Positions 31,913 through 41,436 of a stretch of 64,000 nucleotides of DNA are shown piece by piece. How positions within the stretch are numbered: position 1 is the stretch's first letter; every line of letters starts with the position of its first letter. A program made the translations under genes and the position numbers. Below the pieces are notes generated by a model that was given only the letters and a program-made list of their open reading frames with translations, had not been told where the DNA came from and did no database searches. The DNA comes from Lewinellaceae bacterium. Lineage in GTDB: Bacteria; Bacteroidota; Bacteroidia; Chitinophagales; Saprospiraceae. The stretch lies in assembly GCA_020636325.1 (NCBI GenBank), contig JACJYC010000003.1, positions 248,001 through 312,000 on the forward strand. Direction: 5' to 3'.

Positions 31913-33532
31913 ATGAAAAAAATCAACACTCTTTTTATTGGAATTTTATCCCTGATGCTGATCCCCCTGACCTCCTGGGGGCAAAGGTATCTGACGGAGA
32001 CTTTCCCGGAAGTGCAGGTTACCTCGGACCTGACTTACGGCGTTAATGCCACTATACTGCTTCTGCCTGTTGTCGGCCAGGCCATTCCCGAAGCGCTCAA
32101 GTTTGATTTTTATGAACCAAAAAACGATGACGAAACAGAAAGGCCGCTGGTGATCCTGATCCATACCGGCAACTTCCTGCCGATCCAGCTTAACCAGTCG
32201 ACAACGGGCGCCAGGACGGATTCTGTCAACGTTGAAATAGCCCATCGGCTGGCGAAACTGGGGTATTGCGTCGCTGCGATCGACTACCGCCTGGGCTGGA
32301 ACCCGACGGCTGAAACCCAACCGGAGCGCGCGCTGGGCTTGATCCAGGCCGCCTACCGCGGGATCCAGGACACCCGTACGGCGATCCGCTATTTCAAAAA
32401 GGACTATGTCGAGAATGAGAATTCCTACGGTGTGGATACCAGCCGGATCGTGGTCTGGGGTATCGGTACCGGCGGGTACGTCTCCCTTGCCGCAGCTACC
32501 TTCGACAAGTTCATTGAAGTGGCTACCACCACCACTCCTCCCGGTAAATTCCTGACCGACCTGGACGGCAACCCGGCTACGCTGGAGCCGATGGTTGCCC
32601 CGCCCTATAACGGCGACATTTACGGGACTTCCGTCGGGGTTACTCCGCCGACCGGTCTGCCGCCGCTGCCGCCGAACGATACCTTGTGTTATCCAAACCA
32701 TGTGGGGTATTCTTCCGCGTTTCAGCTGTGCGTGAATATGGGCGGTGCGTTGGCCGACATTTCCTGGCTGGAGGACGGCGATGTGCCGATGATCACCTAT
32801 CAGGTGCCGACCGACCCGTTTGCGCCGTATGAATCCGCCGTACTGATCGTGCCGACTACCGGCGACCCGATCGTGGAGGTCCAGGGCGGCCACCAGGTCG
32901 CTACCAAAGCAAATGACCTGGGGAATAACGACGTTTTCTCAGGGGTGGATGACGCGTTCCCGGATTTCAAGGTTTATACGGACGGCGCCAAGGCAGGCTC
33001 CGCATCGGCAAATCACGATTACGAGGAAGGGCTTTATCCCTTTATTCGCGCCACGAATATTTACGGGCAGGAAGAAGGCGACCCCTGGACCTGGTGGGAT
33101 CCGGTAATCTGGAGCGCTATCGCTCACCCGAGCGGCCTGGGCACCTTCCATCAGGTTGGCCTGTTCAATAATGCCGATATGAGTGCAACCAAAGGGCGTT
33201 TGTATGTCGATACCATCATGGGGTATTTTGCCCCCAGGGCATACCTGGCGCTCAATCTCACGGTTGGCACGGAAGAACTGCTGAACGACAACCAGATCAA
33301 GGTCAATGTATCGCCTAACCCGGCGCCTGATTTTGTCCTGGTCGAATCGCCGGCAGAACACCCCATCCAAAGCCTGCAGGTCTATGACTTCAACGGCAGA
33401 TTGGTGCAAAACCTTCAGAACATCCAGAACAACCTGGTTCGGGTTGACCGCAACGGCGTACCGCCGGGCCTTTATCTGGTCAAGCTGAAATTTGAGGAGG
33501 GTGTGATCGCGAAGAAGGTGGTGTTCAAATAG
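31913..33532 (+). CDS. Secreted alpha/beta-hydrolase-like protein with T9SS sorting tail
   Basis: 539 residues from the ATG at 31913 (signal MKKINTLFIGILSLMLIPLTSWGQ). The body resembles carboxylesterase/BD-FAE type hydrolases: RPLVILIHTGNF where HGGGF is usual, GYCVAAIDYRLGW and a DTRTAIRYFKKD segment before the nucleophile elbow. The elbow reads GIGTGGYVSL, so the usual Ser of G-x-S-x-G is Thr. Residues about 455-539 are a type A T9SS sorting domain (VSPNPAPDF..., then PPGLYLVKLKFEEGVIAKKV). It should be exported to the surface or medium. Its stop is followed by a strong 12-bp hairpin. Confidence 0.75.
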   Translation: MKKINTLFIGILSLMLIPLTSWGQRYLTETFPEVQVTSDLTYGVNATILLLPVVGQAIPEALKFDFYEPKNDDETERPLVILIHTGNFLPIQLNQSTTGARTDSVNVEIAHRLAKLGYCVAAIDYRLGWNPTAETQPERALGLIQAAYRGIQDTRTAIRYFKKDYVENENSYGVDTSRIVVWGIGTGGYVSLAAATFDKFIEVATTTTPPGKFLTDLDGNPATLEPMVAPPYNGDIYGTSVGVTPPTGLPPLPPNDTLCYPNHVGYSSAFQLCVNMGGALADISWLEDGDVPMITYQVPTDPFAPYESAVLIVPTTGDPIVEVQGGHQVATKANDLGNNDVFSGVDDAFPDFKVYTDGAKAGSASANHDYEEGLYPFIRATNIYGQEEGDPWTWWDPVIWSAIAHPSGLGTFHQVGLFNNADMSATKGRLYVDTIMGYFAPRAYLALNLTVGTEELLNDNQIKVNVSPNPAPDFVLVESPAEHPIQSLQVYDFNGRLVQNLQNIQNNLVRVDRNGVPPGLYLVKLKFEEGVIAKKVVFK

Positions 33533-33549
33533 GAATTTCCATCCTGAAC

Positions 33550-33580
33550 TCAGGAGGCAACTTCACAAGTTGCCTCCTGA
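33550..33580. terminator. Strong hairpin between convergent genes
   Basis: TCAGGAGGCAAC (33550-33561) and GTTGCCTCCTGA (33569-33580) form a perfect 12-bp stem with loop TTCACAA, followed by ATTATTTAA on the + strand. It sits between the convergent hydrolase and LuxC-like genes and can serve both. Its GGCAAC/GTTGCC core matches the hairpins at 18287 and 18549. Confidence 0.75.
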
Positions 33581-33581
33581 A

Positions 33582-34601
33582 TTATTTAAGCCCCAGCAGA
33601 AACGCTACCGTATCCACCCCATCCGCATAATCCCACAGTTCCGGCTCCTGAGCCGCCCCGAAAGGCAGGGTAGGGGCGTTGAGGACGCCCGGCCGGGCAG
33701 CCACCAGCTGGATCTCTTCCGATCGGTCCAGGATCTCTTTCTCCACGGTTTCGATATCGCTGTAAAATTGGTAATACGCCGCGGCTATCGGTGAAACGAT
33801 GCCGGTATCCTCCATCAACACCAGGCACCCGTTGGAGAGGTATGCCGTTTTATTCAACATGGCGATGGCGGTGTTGTAGTCGAAGTTGTTCTTGTATTTG
33901 TCGTGGAGCACAATTTGGCGGTATTCGTGCAGGCTTTCCAGTAAAGGCTCAAAATCGTAACCTTCCGGCACGTAGAGTTTGGAAACGTTGCGGCAACCCA
34001 GCCCGAAGTACCGGAAGATATCCTCGCCGAGCGCCGCCAGTTCTTCCGGCGTTTCCAGGCCGGTCAGGACAGCGACCCCGTTCCGGTTCCGGCGGATGAT
34101 ATTGGGGTATTTTCCGAAATAAGCCTCAAAGTAGCGGGAGGAGTTGTTGCTGCCTGTAGCGATCACGGCGTCGAAGCCTTCCAGCCTTTCTGCAAATTGA
34201 AAGCAGGACGCGGCCCGCTCGTCCATTTCCGTCATCACCTTCACCAGAAAAGGCAGCAAATGCGGGTCTTTCTCCGAGAGCTTGATCATGGCCTTATGGC
34301 CGGTGGCGAAGACGGCGATCACATCGTGAAAACCCACCAGCGGGATATTGCCGGCCAGGACAAGCCCTACCTTCCTCGCGGTCCTTTCAGCCGGTATATC
34401 GTAATTGCCGAGCCATTGGTCCAGCTTCTCAAACCTCAGCCACTGCTCCGCGATGGCATCCACCGCCTTCCACTGGTTTTCCTTGGTGAACCAAAGGTTG
34501 GTATGGGCGGTCCTGTGGATCACCGCTTCCAATCGTTCATCCTTGCTGCGAAGGTAGTCGCCCAGGCGGGCCAGCAACGCTATTCTTTCTGCTAATTGCA
34601 C
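33582..34601 (-). CDS. Acyl-CoA reductase, LuxC family
   Basis: 339 residues. It starts with GTG (34601), since no ATG lies between the upstream stop and this point. It carries the aldehyde-dehydrogenase-like fold of LuxC: VGLVLAGNIPLVGFHDV (nucleotide-binding region), VIATGSNNSSRYFEAYF, and the catalytic Cys in YFGLGCRNVSKLYVP. LuxC reduces acyl-protein or acyl-CoA to fatty aldehyde; non-luminous Bacteroidota carry it widely with unknown purpose. It is the last gene in a five-gene minus-strand run, 18 bp after the large unknown gene. Confidence 0.88.
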   Translation of the reverse strand: MQLAERIALLARLGDYLRSKDERLEAVIHRTAHTNLWFTKENQWKAVDAIAEQWLRFEKLDQWLGNYDIPAERTARKVGLVLAGNIPLVGFHDVIAVFATGHKAMIKLSEKDPHLLPFLVKVMTEMDERAASCFQFAERLEGFDAVIATGSNNSSRYFEAYFGKYPNIIRRNRNGVAVLTGLETPEELAALGEDIFRYFGLGCRNVSKLYVPEGYDFEPLLESLHEYRQIVLHDKYKNNFDYNTAIAMLNKTAYLSNGCLVLMEDTGIVSPIAAAYYQFYSDIETVEKEILDRSEEIQLVAARPGVLNAPTLPFGAAQEPELWDYADGVDTVAFLLGLK

Positions 34602-34619
34602 GTCTGTTCTCTGTTCAGG

Positions 34620-37600
34620 TTATTTCTTGGCCGCTTCAACCCGCCGGATGAAAGCCGTAGCCGTTCCCGGTTCGACCGACTGGATCTCGAAGGTTTCGCC
34701 GTCCGGCATCTTGATGATCTTGTCCTTGCTTTTCAGCCCTTCCAAGGCCTCCATGAAAGCCGGGTTGTTGGAGGTAATGCTGAGAATGCCCTGTTTGAAG
34801 CCGAAGAAATAGAACAGTTCGCTCGGCGACTTGACGTAGACGTACAACCGGTCGTCGTTGTCGATGGACGGCATCTTGAACTCCAGGTAGCAGGTCAGCA
34901 TCTTGTTGATGGACTCCCCGTTGATGCTGATCAGGCCGATGTTCTTATCCGTGGTCACAAACGACTGGTAATCGGAATCCCACTTCAGTTTCATCTTGCT
35001 GAACAACAAGGTGAACGTGTTCACTTTGGACGGCAGGTCGAGATAGCCCGAGCTCAGCCCCAATAAACCCTCCTGGAATTCCTTGCTGGGCGGGAAGACC
35101 TCGCTGGCCGCTTTCCGGTAGAAATCCAGATCGGTGAGGAAGGAAATGGAGCGCGCGTCAAAAGCCGATGACTTGATATCCGTGGAGATGATCTTCATCA
35201 GGGATTCCGGCACGTTGAGCTGCAAACCGGCCATGATCTCGGCCGTGGTCGGTATTTCAACGATTTCCGGGACTTTGGCCGCGGCCGTATCCGGTTCGGC
35301 CGACATCATGTTCTCTTGTTCCGGCTCAGCCGACATCATGTTGGGGTCTTCCTTCGGCTTGGGCGGCGGAAATGCGGAACTGATGACCCCGCCTGCCGAA
35401 ACCGTGACATATTTCATCGATTCGCAGAGTTCCAGTTTGCCTTCGCCCTGTACGGTGCCGTCGGTATTTTTGAAGACGAACTGATTGCCCTTGAGTTCCT
35501 GCCGGATGACTTTGGACGAATCGCCGAAAACGAATGCATCCTTGTCGGCCTGGTATTTGAACACGCCTTTGACCGGCAGGATCGGCCGGTCCTTTCGGAA
35601 ATAGAGCGGTTGCATGGCCCTCGGGTAGATCCTGGAGGATTCCTTGCTCAGGTAAATGCCCGAAGCCAGCGGTTCGCCGTCGGGGCTTTTAGGGGTATCG
35701 AATTTGATGGCCAGGTCCTTCCGGTCGCCCTCGCTGCTGACGGTGAACCAATAGGGGTCGGGCAGCTTGTCGGCGTCCAGCAGGGCAAATCCGTCGAATT
35801 GCAGGTTTTTGGATTCCGCTTTGAGGGATATGGTCCCCTGGAACCTGGTTTTCTTATCGATGTAGAACGTGTCGGTATCAGCGACGGTGCCTTCCGCCTG
35901 CGTGACGGAGCGTTTTTCGGAATATTTGCCCTTTCCGCCGGGCATCCCGACGATATTCTGGAACTCGACTTCCTGCTGGCGGTCGCCGACGTTGTATTCG
36001 TAAAAACCGGAAGCCTTATAGCTTCTCCGGCCGAGGATGTTTACGGTGGCGCGGTTGATCACGTGGTATTTGTTGGAGGTATCCGCGATGATCCTGGCGT
36101 TTTCCAGTTGGGTCATCACGCCGCCTTTCTGGATCTCGACGTACCCGCTGTCCGGATAAACAAAAGCGTCGGCGGTTACGATATGCGGTATTCCGCTGAT
36201 CTGGAGCAGGCTGGATTCCAGGTTGTAAAAAGCGTCTTTACCCTGGAACCGGAGGGAATCCTGATCGGGGTGGATGCTGGTAAAGGTGCCCATGCTGCCT
36301 TCTTCGGTATTGAATGCGATCGATCGGGCTTTCATATCCCAGGTGAACTCATTCATGGAAGTGATGTACTGGTTGTAAGGCAGGGAGGTATACAGGAATT
36401 TGTCGTTGGCCTTGAACAGGCCCATTTGTTTGTCGAAATCGACATCAGCGTTGACGTTCTCGGTACGCAGCGCCAGGTCGTCGGCGTCAAAAGCCTTGAT
36501 GCCCAGGTTGGTGGTATCGGCCGTAACGGAATAAGCGCCGAACGCCAGCTGTTTTGAACGCATGCTGGCTTCGTTCCAGTCGAGCAGGCCGTTGCCCTTC
36601 AAACCGCCGGGCGTGAGGATCAGGGTGCCGGTAAAGGTGTGGTGCCCCGATTTGTACATGTCGAACGGTTTTTCCTTCGGGGTCACGTAAAGGCTGTCCT
36701 TGTACGGGCGCCAGAGGATGCTGATCTCCTCGCCGCGCACCTGCGGGATCTGCTCCTTGGGGTTGCGGTTCTCTTCCAGGTTGAATTTTTCGGCCGTACC
36801 CGTCGCTTCTTCCGGTTTGAAGACGATATCCTCGGTATTGATGGAAGCGCCGAGGTATTTGAGGGCGCCCTGCCCGAGCAGGCCCCGGTTGCTCAGGTCC
36901 AGCTTGCCGACATAGTTGCCCTTGCCCTGGTAGGCGGGATAACCGTTATCCGGCGTGGTATGGACAAAGCCCAGTGACTGATCTTCCTTGCGGAGTACGA
37001 GGGTCTCCTTGAATTCCGGGAAGATCTCGTGGGACACCATATTGCCCTTGAACTGGATGTCCTTGGCCGTAAAGCCGTCCAGGCGGTTAAAACTGAACGG
37101 GTCGATCCGGAAATAGAACGAATCCCGCTGGTAAATGCCGCTCTGGGTGCTGTCCTTGTCATAAAAGACATAGGAATTGCCCTTGGTCTGGAGGGAAGGG
37201 AACGTGGGAATATCTTCCCGGCCGGATTTGTTCAGCGGCGCGTCGATGAGCAGGGTGCCGGCCAGGTGTTCGATCCGGGAGCCGATGGATAAGGCAACGG
37301 GTTGGTTCTTGTCGTCCAGTTTGCCGGTCGGCACGTAAAGGTCGAAATAGCGGACCGAGTCGAGCTGAAACTGGAAGTCTTCGTATTTGAAGTGAAAATC
37401 CTTGCCCTCGAAATGGCTGAAGCCCGCAAACAGGCGTCCGTCCAGGTCGATATTGCGATCTTCCCGCAGCAGGATCTGGTGACCGAGCGGGATAGCGGCT
37501 ACCTTTTGCCTGGAGCTGAACTCGATGTTGTCGATACCCTCGATTGCGATGGAGTGATCGTGCATGTTCATTACGGCGTTCACCCCTTGGGTGGAGGAGC

Positions 37601-39209
37601 GGATATTCAGGACATCGAAATCGGAGTCGCCCTGGTTGGATTTCACATAGTGAAAGACCTTTTCCTTGACGGTCACCTCCTTTTTCTCCTCGTCATAATT
37701 GATGAATCCCTGGGCGGCCAGGTCGTACAGCAGGCTGAGGATATTGTCTACCGTAAAGCTCTTGTTGATCCGCTGGGCCAGCAGGTCGGCTTTAATGGGA
37801 TTTTCGTTTTCCCGTTCCACCGTGGCTTTCATGATGGCCAGCGGGTTGGCGGAGGCGATATTCTGTATCCTTTCGTAATCTTTTTTGCGGAAGTAATGCA
37901 GCGACTCAAAGAACACGTCGCTTTTGGTGGCGATGCTGACCGTCGGCTTGCCGATGACAATGGAATCGCCGTCGAGATAAACGTTGATGTTGTCGGCCTT
38001 GATGTTGACGTTGTGGACCGAGCTGAAAAACGGGTTCCGGTCGCTGCCGCGTTCGCCCCGGGTGAGCTGGATCTCCCGTTTGGGAATGATGTAACGGACG
38101 TTGACGGAAGGGTGGTAGATGGAATCTTTGCCGTAATAAAGGACCGATTCCACCCGTTCGGCTACAATGCGGTCTTCCCGCTTGACGGCGAACTGTTCGG
38201 CCTTACCCTCGAAAACGGGCCGGTTGGCGTCGTCCATCAGGGTGAGGGACGCCTTGTCTTCGCGGCTCCCGATACCGTAGATCGTTGTGCCGAGCAATTT
38301 GAAGCCGCCCCTGAATTTGATGCCTTTGCCGAAATTGTCGATCTCCAGGATCTTTTCCCGGGATTCAAACCGGGGATAAGAGGCGTCTTTGGCCTCGGAA
38401 GAGGAAACCAGCTTATCGCTGAAACTGCCGGTGATGACCCTGCTGCCGAAGAACAGCGGGTAGTGCAGTTTGGCCTCCGGCACCTCGTAAAGGCTCTTCT
38501 GCATTTCGAAGGTGAAGGGACCGAGATCCACATAGACATCGGCGTCGAGGCCCTGCCGCTCCCAGGTCACTTTCCCTTTCTTGCCTTCCCAGGTATCGGA
38601 CAGGGGCTTGAACCTGCCCGCTGTACCGGTGATCTGGATGGAGTCCTGATTCCTGGCAGCGACCAGGGTGAGATCGGGAAAATCCAGGACGGGCTCCTTG
38701 CCTTCGTATTTGAGTTGGTAATTGTCGGTACGGGCATACCAGGAAGTACCCAGGGTGCTGTACCGGAGCGCCTGCCGGTTGAGGAAGTCGACGGAAAAGG
38801 ACAGGAAGTCGCTGAGTTGCTGCGGGCTGAAATCGGCTTCGTTGTCCAGCATGTTGTTAATGATGGCATGCCAGGTTTGGAACCGCTCCGGCGACTGGTT
38901 TGTGCTTTTGAGGGTCATCAGGAGATCGAGATAACTCCTGAAGTGAGGATTGGCGGACAGGCGATGTTTGAGCATTTTGTTCATCGTCTGTTGGATCAGC
39001 CCCGTTTCGGTCTCGTTGAACTGGCCGCCCTTGAAGGTCTTTTCAAACGCCTTGTATTGTTCTTCCATGACCACGGTTTTGCTGGAGGTCATGAACGAAC
39101 CCAATTCGGAAATGAAAGAACCCTGATCGGCTGAGAACTCTTCCAGCCGCTGGCCGGATAGGAAAAGGGACAACAGGAGGGCGGGGCCCAGGAGGTAGAT
39201 ACGCTTCAT
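34620..39209 (-). CDS. Large secreted protein of unknown function
   Basis: 1529 residues from the ATG at 39209, chosen because it begins the signal peptide MKRIYLLGPALLLSLFLSGQ; the frame is open further upstream into prmA. I do not recognise the family. The first 200 residues are helical (EEQYKAFEKTFKGG). Residues about 460-520 look like a winged-helix-like segment (ADLLAQRINKSFTVDN). Most of the rest is beta-rich with recurring short strands (for example GKGIKFRGGFKLLGTTIYG), resembling a long beta-helix or LptA/AsmA-like layout. A linker of Glu/Pro with two near-identical MMSAEP repeats lies near residues 1287-1310. The C-terminal 200 residues are again globular. Its position between prmA and a LuxC-like gene gives no clear role. 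Confidence 0.8.
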   Translation of the reverse strand: MKRIYLLGPALLLSLFLSGQRLEEFSADQGSFISELGSFMTSSKTVVMEEQYKAFEKTFKGGQFNETETGLIQQTMNKMLKHRLSANPHFRSYLDLLMTLKSTNQSPERFQTWHAIINNMLDNEADFSPQQLSDFLSFSVDFLNRQALRYSTLGTSWYARTDNYQLKYEGKEPVLDFPDLTLVAARNQDSIQITGTAGRFKPLSDTWEGKKGKVTWERQGLDADVYVDLGPFTFEMQKSLYEVPEAKLHYPLFFGSRVITGSFSDKLVSSSEAKDASYPRFESREKILEIDNFGKGIKFRGGFKLLGTTIYGIGSREDKASLTLMDDANRPVFEGKAEQFAVKREDRIVAERVESVLYYGKDSIYHPSVNVRYIIPKREIQLTRGERGSDRNPFFSSVHNVNIKADNINVYLDGDSIVIGKPTVSIATKSDVFFESLHYFRKKDYERIQNIASANPLAIMKATVERENENPIKADLLAQRINKSFTVDNILSLLYDLAAQGFINYDEEKKEVTVKEKVFHYVKSNQGDSDFDVLNIRSSTQGVNAVMNMHDHSIAIEGIDNIEFSSRQKVAAIPLGHQILLREDRNIDLDGRLFAGFSHFEGKDFHFKYEDFQFQLDSVRYFDLYVPTGKLDDKNQPVALSIGSRIEHLAGTLLIDAPLNKSGREDIPTFPSLQTKGNSYVFYDKDSTQSGIYQRDSFYFRIDPFSFNRLDGFTAKDIQFKGNMVSHEIFPEFKETLVLRKEDQSLGFVHTTPDNGYPAYQGKGNYVGKLDLSNRGLLGQGALKYLGASINTEDIVFKPEEATGTAEKFNLEENRNPKEQIPQVRGEEISILWRPYKDSLYVTPKEKPFDMYKSGHHTFTGTLILTPGGLKGNGLLDWNEASMRSKQLAFGAYSVTADTTNLGIKAFDADDLALRTENVNADVDFDKQMGLFKANDKFLYTSLPYNQYITSMNEFTWDMKARSIAFNTEEGSMGTFTSIHPDQDSLRFQGKDAFYNLESSLLQISGIPHIVTADAFVYPDSGYVEIQKGGVMTQLENARIIADTSNKYHVINRATVNILGRRSYKASGFYEYNVGDRQQEVEFQNIVGMPGGKGKYSEKRSVTQAEGTVADTDTFYIDKKTRFQGTISLKAESKNLQFDGFALLDADKLPDPYWFTVSSEGDRKDLAIKFDTPKSPDGEPLASGIYLSKESSRIYPRAMQPLYFRKDRPILPVKGVFKYQADKDAFVFGDSSKVIRQELKGNQFVFKNTDGTVQGEGKLELCESMKYVTVSAGGVISSAFPPPKPKEDPNMMSAEPEQENMMSAEPDTAAAKVPEIVEIPTTAEIMAGLQLNVPESLMKIISTDIKSSAFDARSISFLTDLDFYRKAASEVFPPSKEFQEGLLGLSSGYLDLPSKVNTFTLLFSKMKLKWDSDYQSFVTTDKNIGLISINGESINKMLTCYLEFKMPSIDNDDRLYVYVKSPSELFYFFGFKQGILSITSNNPAFMEALEGLKSKDKIIKMPDGETFEIQSVEPGTATAFIRRVEAAKK

Positions 39210-39243
39210 AGATCGCAAATTGAAAAAGCGGGTGAAAATACTG

Positions 39244-40077
39244 CTATTTTTCAAACCAGAAACAGGACCAGTCGCCGCGTTCCATGGCGGATGCGAGCCT
39301 GAATCCCGCATCGGCCGCGGCGCCGCTGACCAGGTCTTTTTCCTTGGTCAGGATGCCGGAAACGAGCAGGGTCCCGCCGGTTTTCAGTTTCTGATATAAC
39401 GCAGGCAGGGTGGCTAAAATTACATTTCTGTTGATATTGGCAAGCAGGATGTCAAAACCGGTTTCCGGCACGGCGTCGAGGTCGCCCAGCCGCACTTCAA
39501 ATCCTTCTGTCCGGTTCAGTTCAAGGTTTTCCTGGGTATTCTCAAACGCCGGCTTTTCAATGTCCACCCCGATGATGGACGCAGCGCCCAGTTTGGCGGC
39601 CAGTATGCCGAGAATGCCGGTGCCGCAGCCGAAATCCAGGACGTTTTTTCCGCTGAATTCCAGGGCCGACATGGTCTGCATCATCATATAGGTCGTTTCG
39701 TGATGACCGGTGCCGAACGCCATTTGGGGCTGAATAATGATTTCGTGCCGGACATCCGGCCGGGGTGTATGGAATAGCGCCCGGATATGGCAGAAATCAC
39801 CGACGGCGACCGGCTGGAAATTGGATTCCCAGACCTCGTTCCAGTTTTGGCCCGGAAACCATTCCCGTTCGAACTGAAAAGGAACTACCGACTGGAGTTC
39901 GATCAGCCGGCGGACCAGTTCTTCGCCGTCTTCTTCGATAGGGGCGTAGGCCAGCAATTCGGTTTCGGTTTCTTCGATCCCTTCGAAGGGAAGACTGCCC
40001 AGCAGATCGGCGAGCGCCGCCTTTTGCGGTGTTTCCGGTGTGATGCGATATTGCCAGTAATCCTTGTAGTTGGACAT
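39244..40077 (-). CDS. prmA: Ribosomal protein L11 methyltransferase
   Basis: 277 residues. It has the SAM-binding motif NVLDFGCGTGILGILAAKLG, preceded by the PrmA-typical PQMAFGTGHHETT and followed by DILLANINRNVI (N-x-x-x-N catalytic-region motif). It trimethylates L11 at its N-terminus and lysines. The N-terminal 90 residues form the substrate-recognition domain. The gene lies 23 bp after the sigma-54 activator gene and 34 bp before the large unknown gene, in one transcription unit. Confidence 0.95.
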   Translation of the reverse strand: MSNYKDYWQYRITPETPQKAALADLLGSLPFEGIEETETELLAYAPIEEDGEELVRRLIELQSVVPFQFEREWFPGQNWNEVWESNFQPVAVGDFCHIRALFHTPRPDVRHEIIIQPQMAFGTGHHETTYMMMQTMSALEFSGKNVLDFGCGTGILGILAAKLGAASIIGVDIEKPAFENTQENLELNRTEGFEVRLGDLDAVPETGFDILLANINRNVILATLPALYQKLKTGGTLLVSGILTKEKDLVSGAAADAGFRLASAMERGDWSCFWFEK

Positions 40078-40100
40078 ATGCGGGAGAGCAGATTAGCGGT

Positions 40101-41387
40101 CTACAGGTCGTATTCCTTGATTTTTCGGTAGAGGGTTCTTTCCGAGATGCCGAGATCCTGTGCGGCTTCCTTGCGGCGGCCCTGGTGTTTTTTCAGCGCC
40201 TTTTTAATGAGTTCCTTTTCGTGCTCGGAGATCGAAAGGTTCTCGTCGATCGTTTCCACAGGCGCGTAGCCGGCGCGGCCTCCGTTGTTGACCACCATGG
40301 TCGTTATGGCATCTTCCGCATCCTCTTCGGTCAGGCTTTCGGCCTCGTGCACCTCGTGAAACCCTTCCGGAAAAGCGGGTTGCCGGGCCAGGGCGGTTGT
40401 CGGCGCCAGCAGGCCTTTCACGCGGACCGGATCGGATACCTGCAGGTCGTTGTTCTGGATCAGCTCCCTGATCAGGGATTTGAGATCCCGGAGGTCGTTT
40501 TTCATTTCGAACAGGACCTTGTAAAGGATCTCCCTTTCGTTGATCGAAGTGGGATCCATGCCGTTGGAGGCATGGATGGCCGGCAGGTTCCGGTTCATCA
40601 ATACCGGTACGAGGTCCGCCAGACTTTGGGAATCGATCTCCCGGTCTTCGGTCAGGATCGAAATCTGTTCCGCCACGTTTTTGAGCTCCCGGATGTTGCC
40701 GGGCCAGGAATAATTTTCGAGCAGCCTTCTGGCTTCCGCATCCATCTGGATGGGCGCCATCCTGTATTTTTCAGCGAAATCTATGGCAAACTTCCGGAAC
40801 AGCATGTAAATATCCTCGCGGCGCTCGCGCAAGGGCGGCAGGTGGATGGGTACCGTGTTCAGCCGGTAGAACAGGTCTTCCCTGAATTTCCCTTTTTTGA
40901 TGTTCTCGCCCAGGTCGACATTGGTGGCGGCGATAATGCGGACGTCCGTGTGGAGGGTCTTCGAAGAGCCGACCCGGATAAATTCGCCGGTTTCGAGGAT
41001 CCGCAACAGGAAAGACTGGGTATCCAGCGGCATTTCCCCGATCTCGTCCAGAAAAATGCTACCGCCGTTGTAGGTTTCGAAATACCCCTTTCGTTCGCCG
41101 GTAGCGCCCGTGAACGCGCCCTTCTCATGACCGAAAAGCTCCGAATTGATGGTGCCTTCCGGGATGGCCCCGCAGTTGATGGCGACGAAGCCGTTGTGTT
41201 TCCGGATGCTGTTATCGTGTATGATCCGGGAAAAGATCTCCTTGCCGGTTCCGCTCTCCCCGGTGATCAATACGGAAAGATCGGTATTGGCTACCCGCAG
41301 GGCAGTGCTCAACGCGCGGTCAAGGGCCTCATTCCGACCGATGATGCCGTAGCGTTGTTTTATGGTTTGAAGTTCGTTATTGGCCAT
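40101..41387 (-). CDS. Sigma-54-dependent transcriptional activator (AAA+ / Fis type)
   Basis: 428 residues. It has no N-terminal receiver or sensor domain; the AAA+ domain begins at about residue 15. Walker A GESGTGKE, GAFTGA (sigma-54 contact loop, in GHEKGAFTGATGE), Walker B GSIFLDEIG, and sensor/R-finger segments ending in ENYSWPGNIRELKN. After a variable linker (about 255-380) comes a Fis-type helix-turn-helix (HQGRRKEAAQDLGISERTLYRKIKEYDL, here cited as EAAQDLGISERTLYRKI). It drives RpoN promoters with ATP. Lacking a receiver, its activity is probably set by level or a partner protein. It is encoded 49 bp after miaB. Confidence 0.95.
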   Translation of the reverse strand: MANNELQTIKQRYGIIGRNEALDRALSTALRVANTDLSVLITGESGTGKEIFSRIIHDNSIRKHNGFVAINCGAIPEGTINSELFGHEKGAFTGATGERKGYFETYNGGSIFLDEIGEMPLDTQSFLLRILETGEFIRVGSSKTLHTDVRIIAATNVDLGENIKKGKFREDLFYRLNTVPIHLPPLRERREDIYMLFRKFAIDFAEKYRMAPIQMDAEARRLLENYSWPGNIRELKNVAEQISILTEDREIDSQSLADLVPVLMNRNLPAIHASNGMDPTSINEREILYKVLFEMKNDLRDLKSLIRELIQNNDLQVSDPVRVKGLLAPTTALARQPAFPEGFHEVHEAESLTEEDAEDAITTMVVNNGGRAGYAPVETIDENLSISEHEKELIKKALKKHQGRRKEAAQDLGISERTLYRKIKEYDL

Positions 41388-41436
41388 TAAAATGGATGCT
41401 GTTCTGGATGATGCAGGGTGAAAAGGTCTTTTTTCT

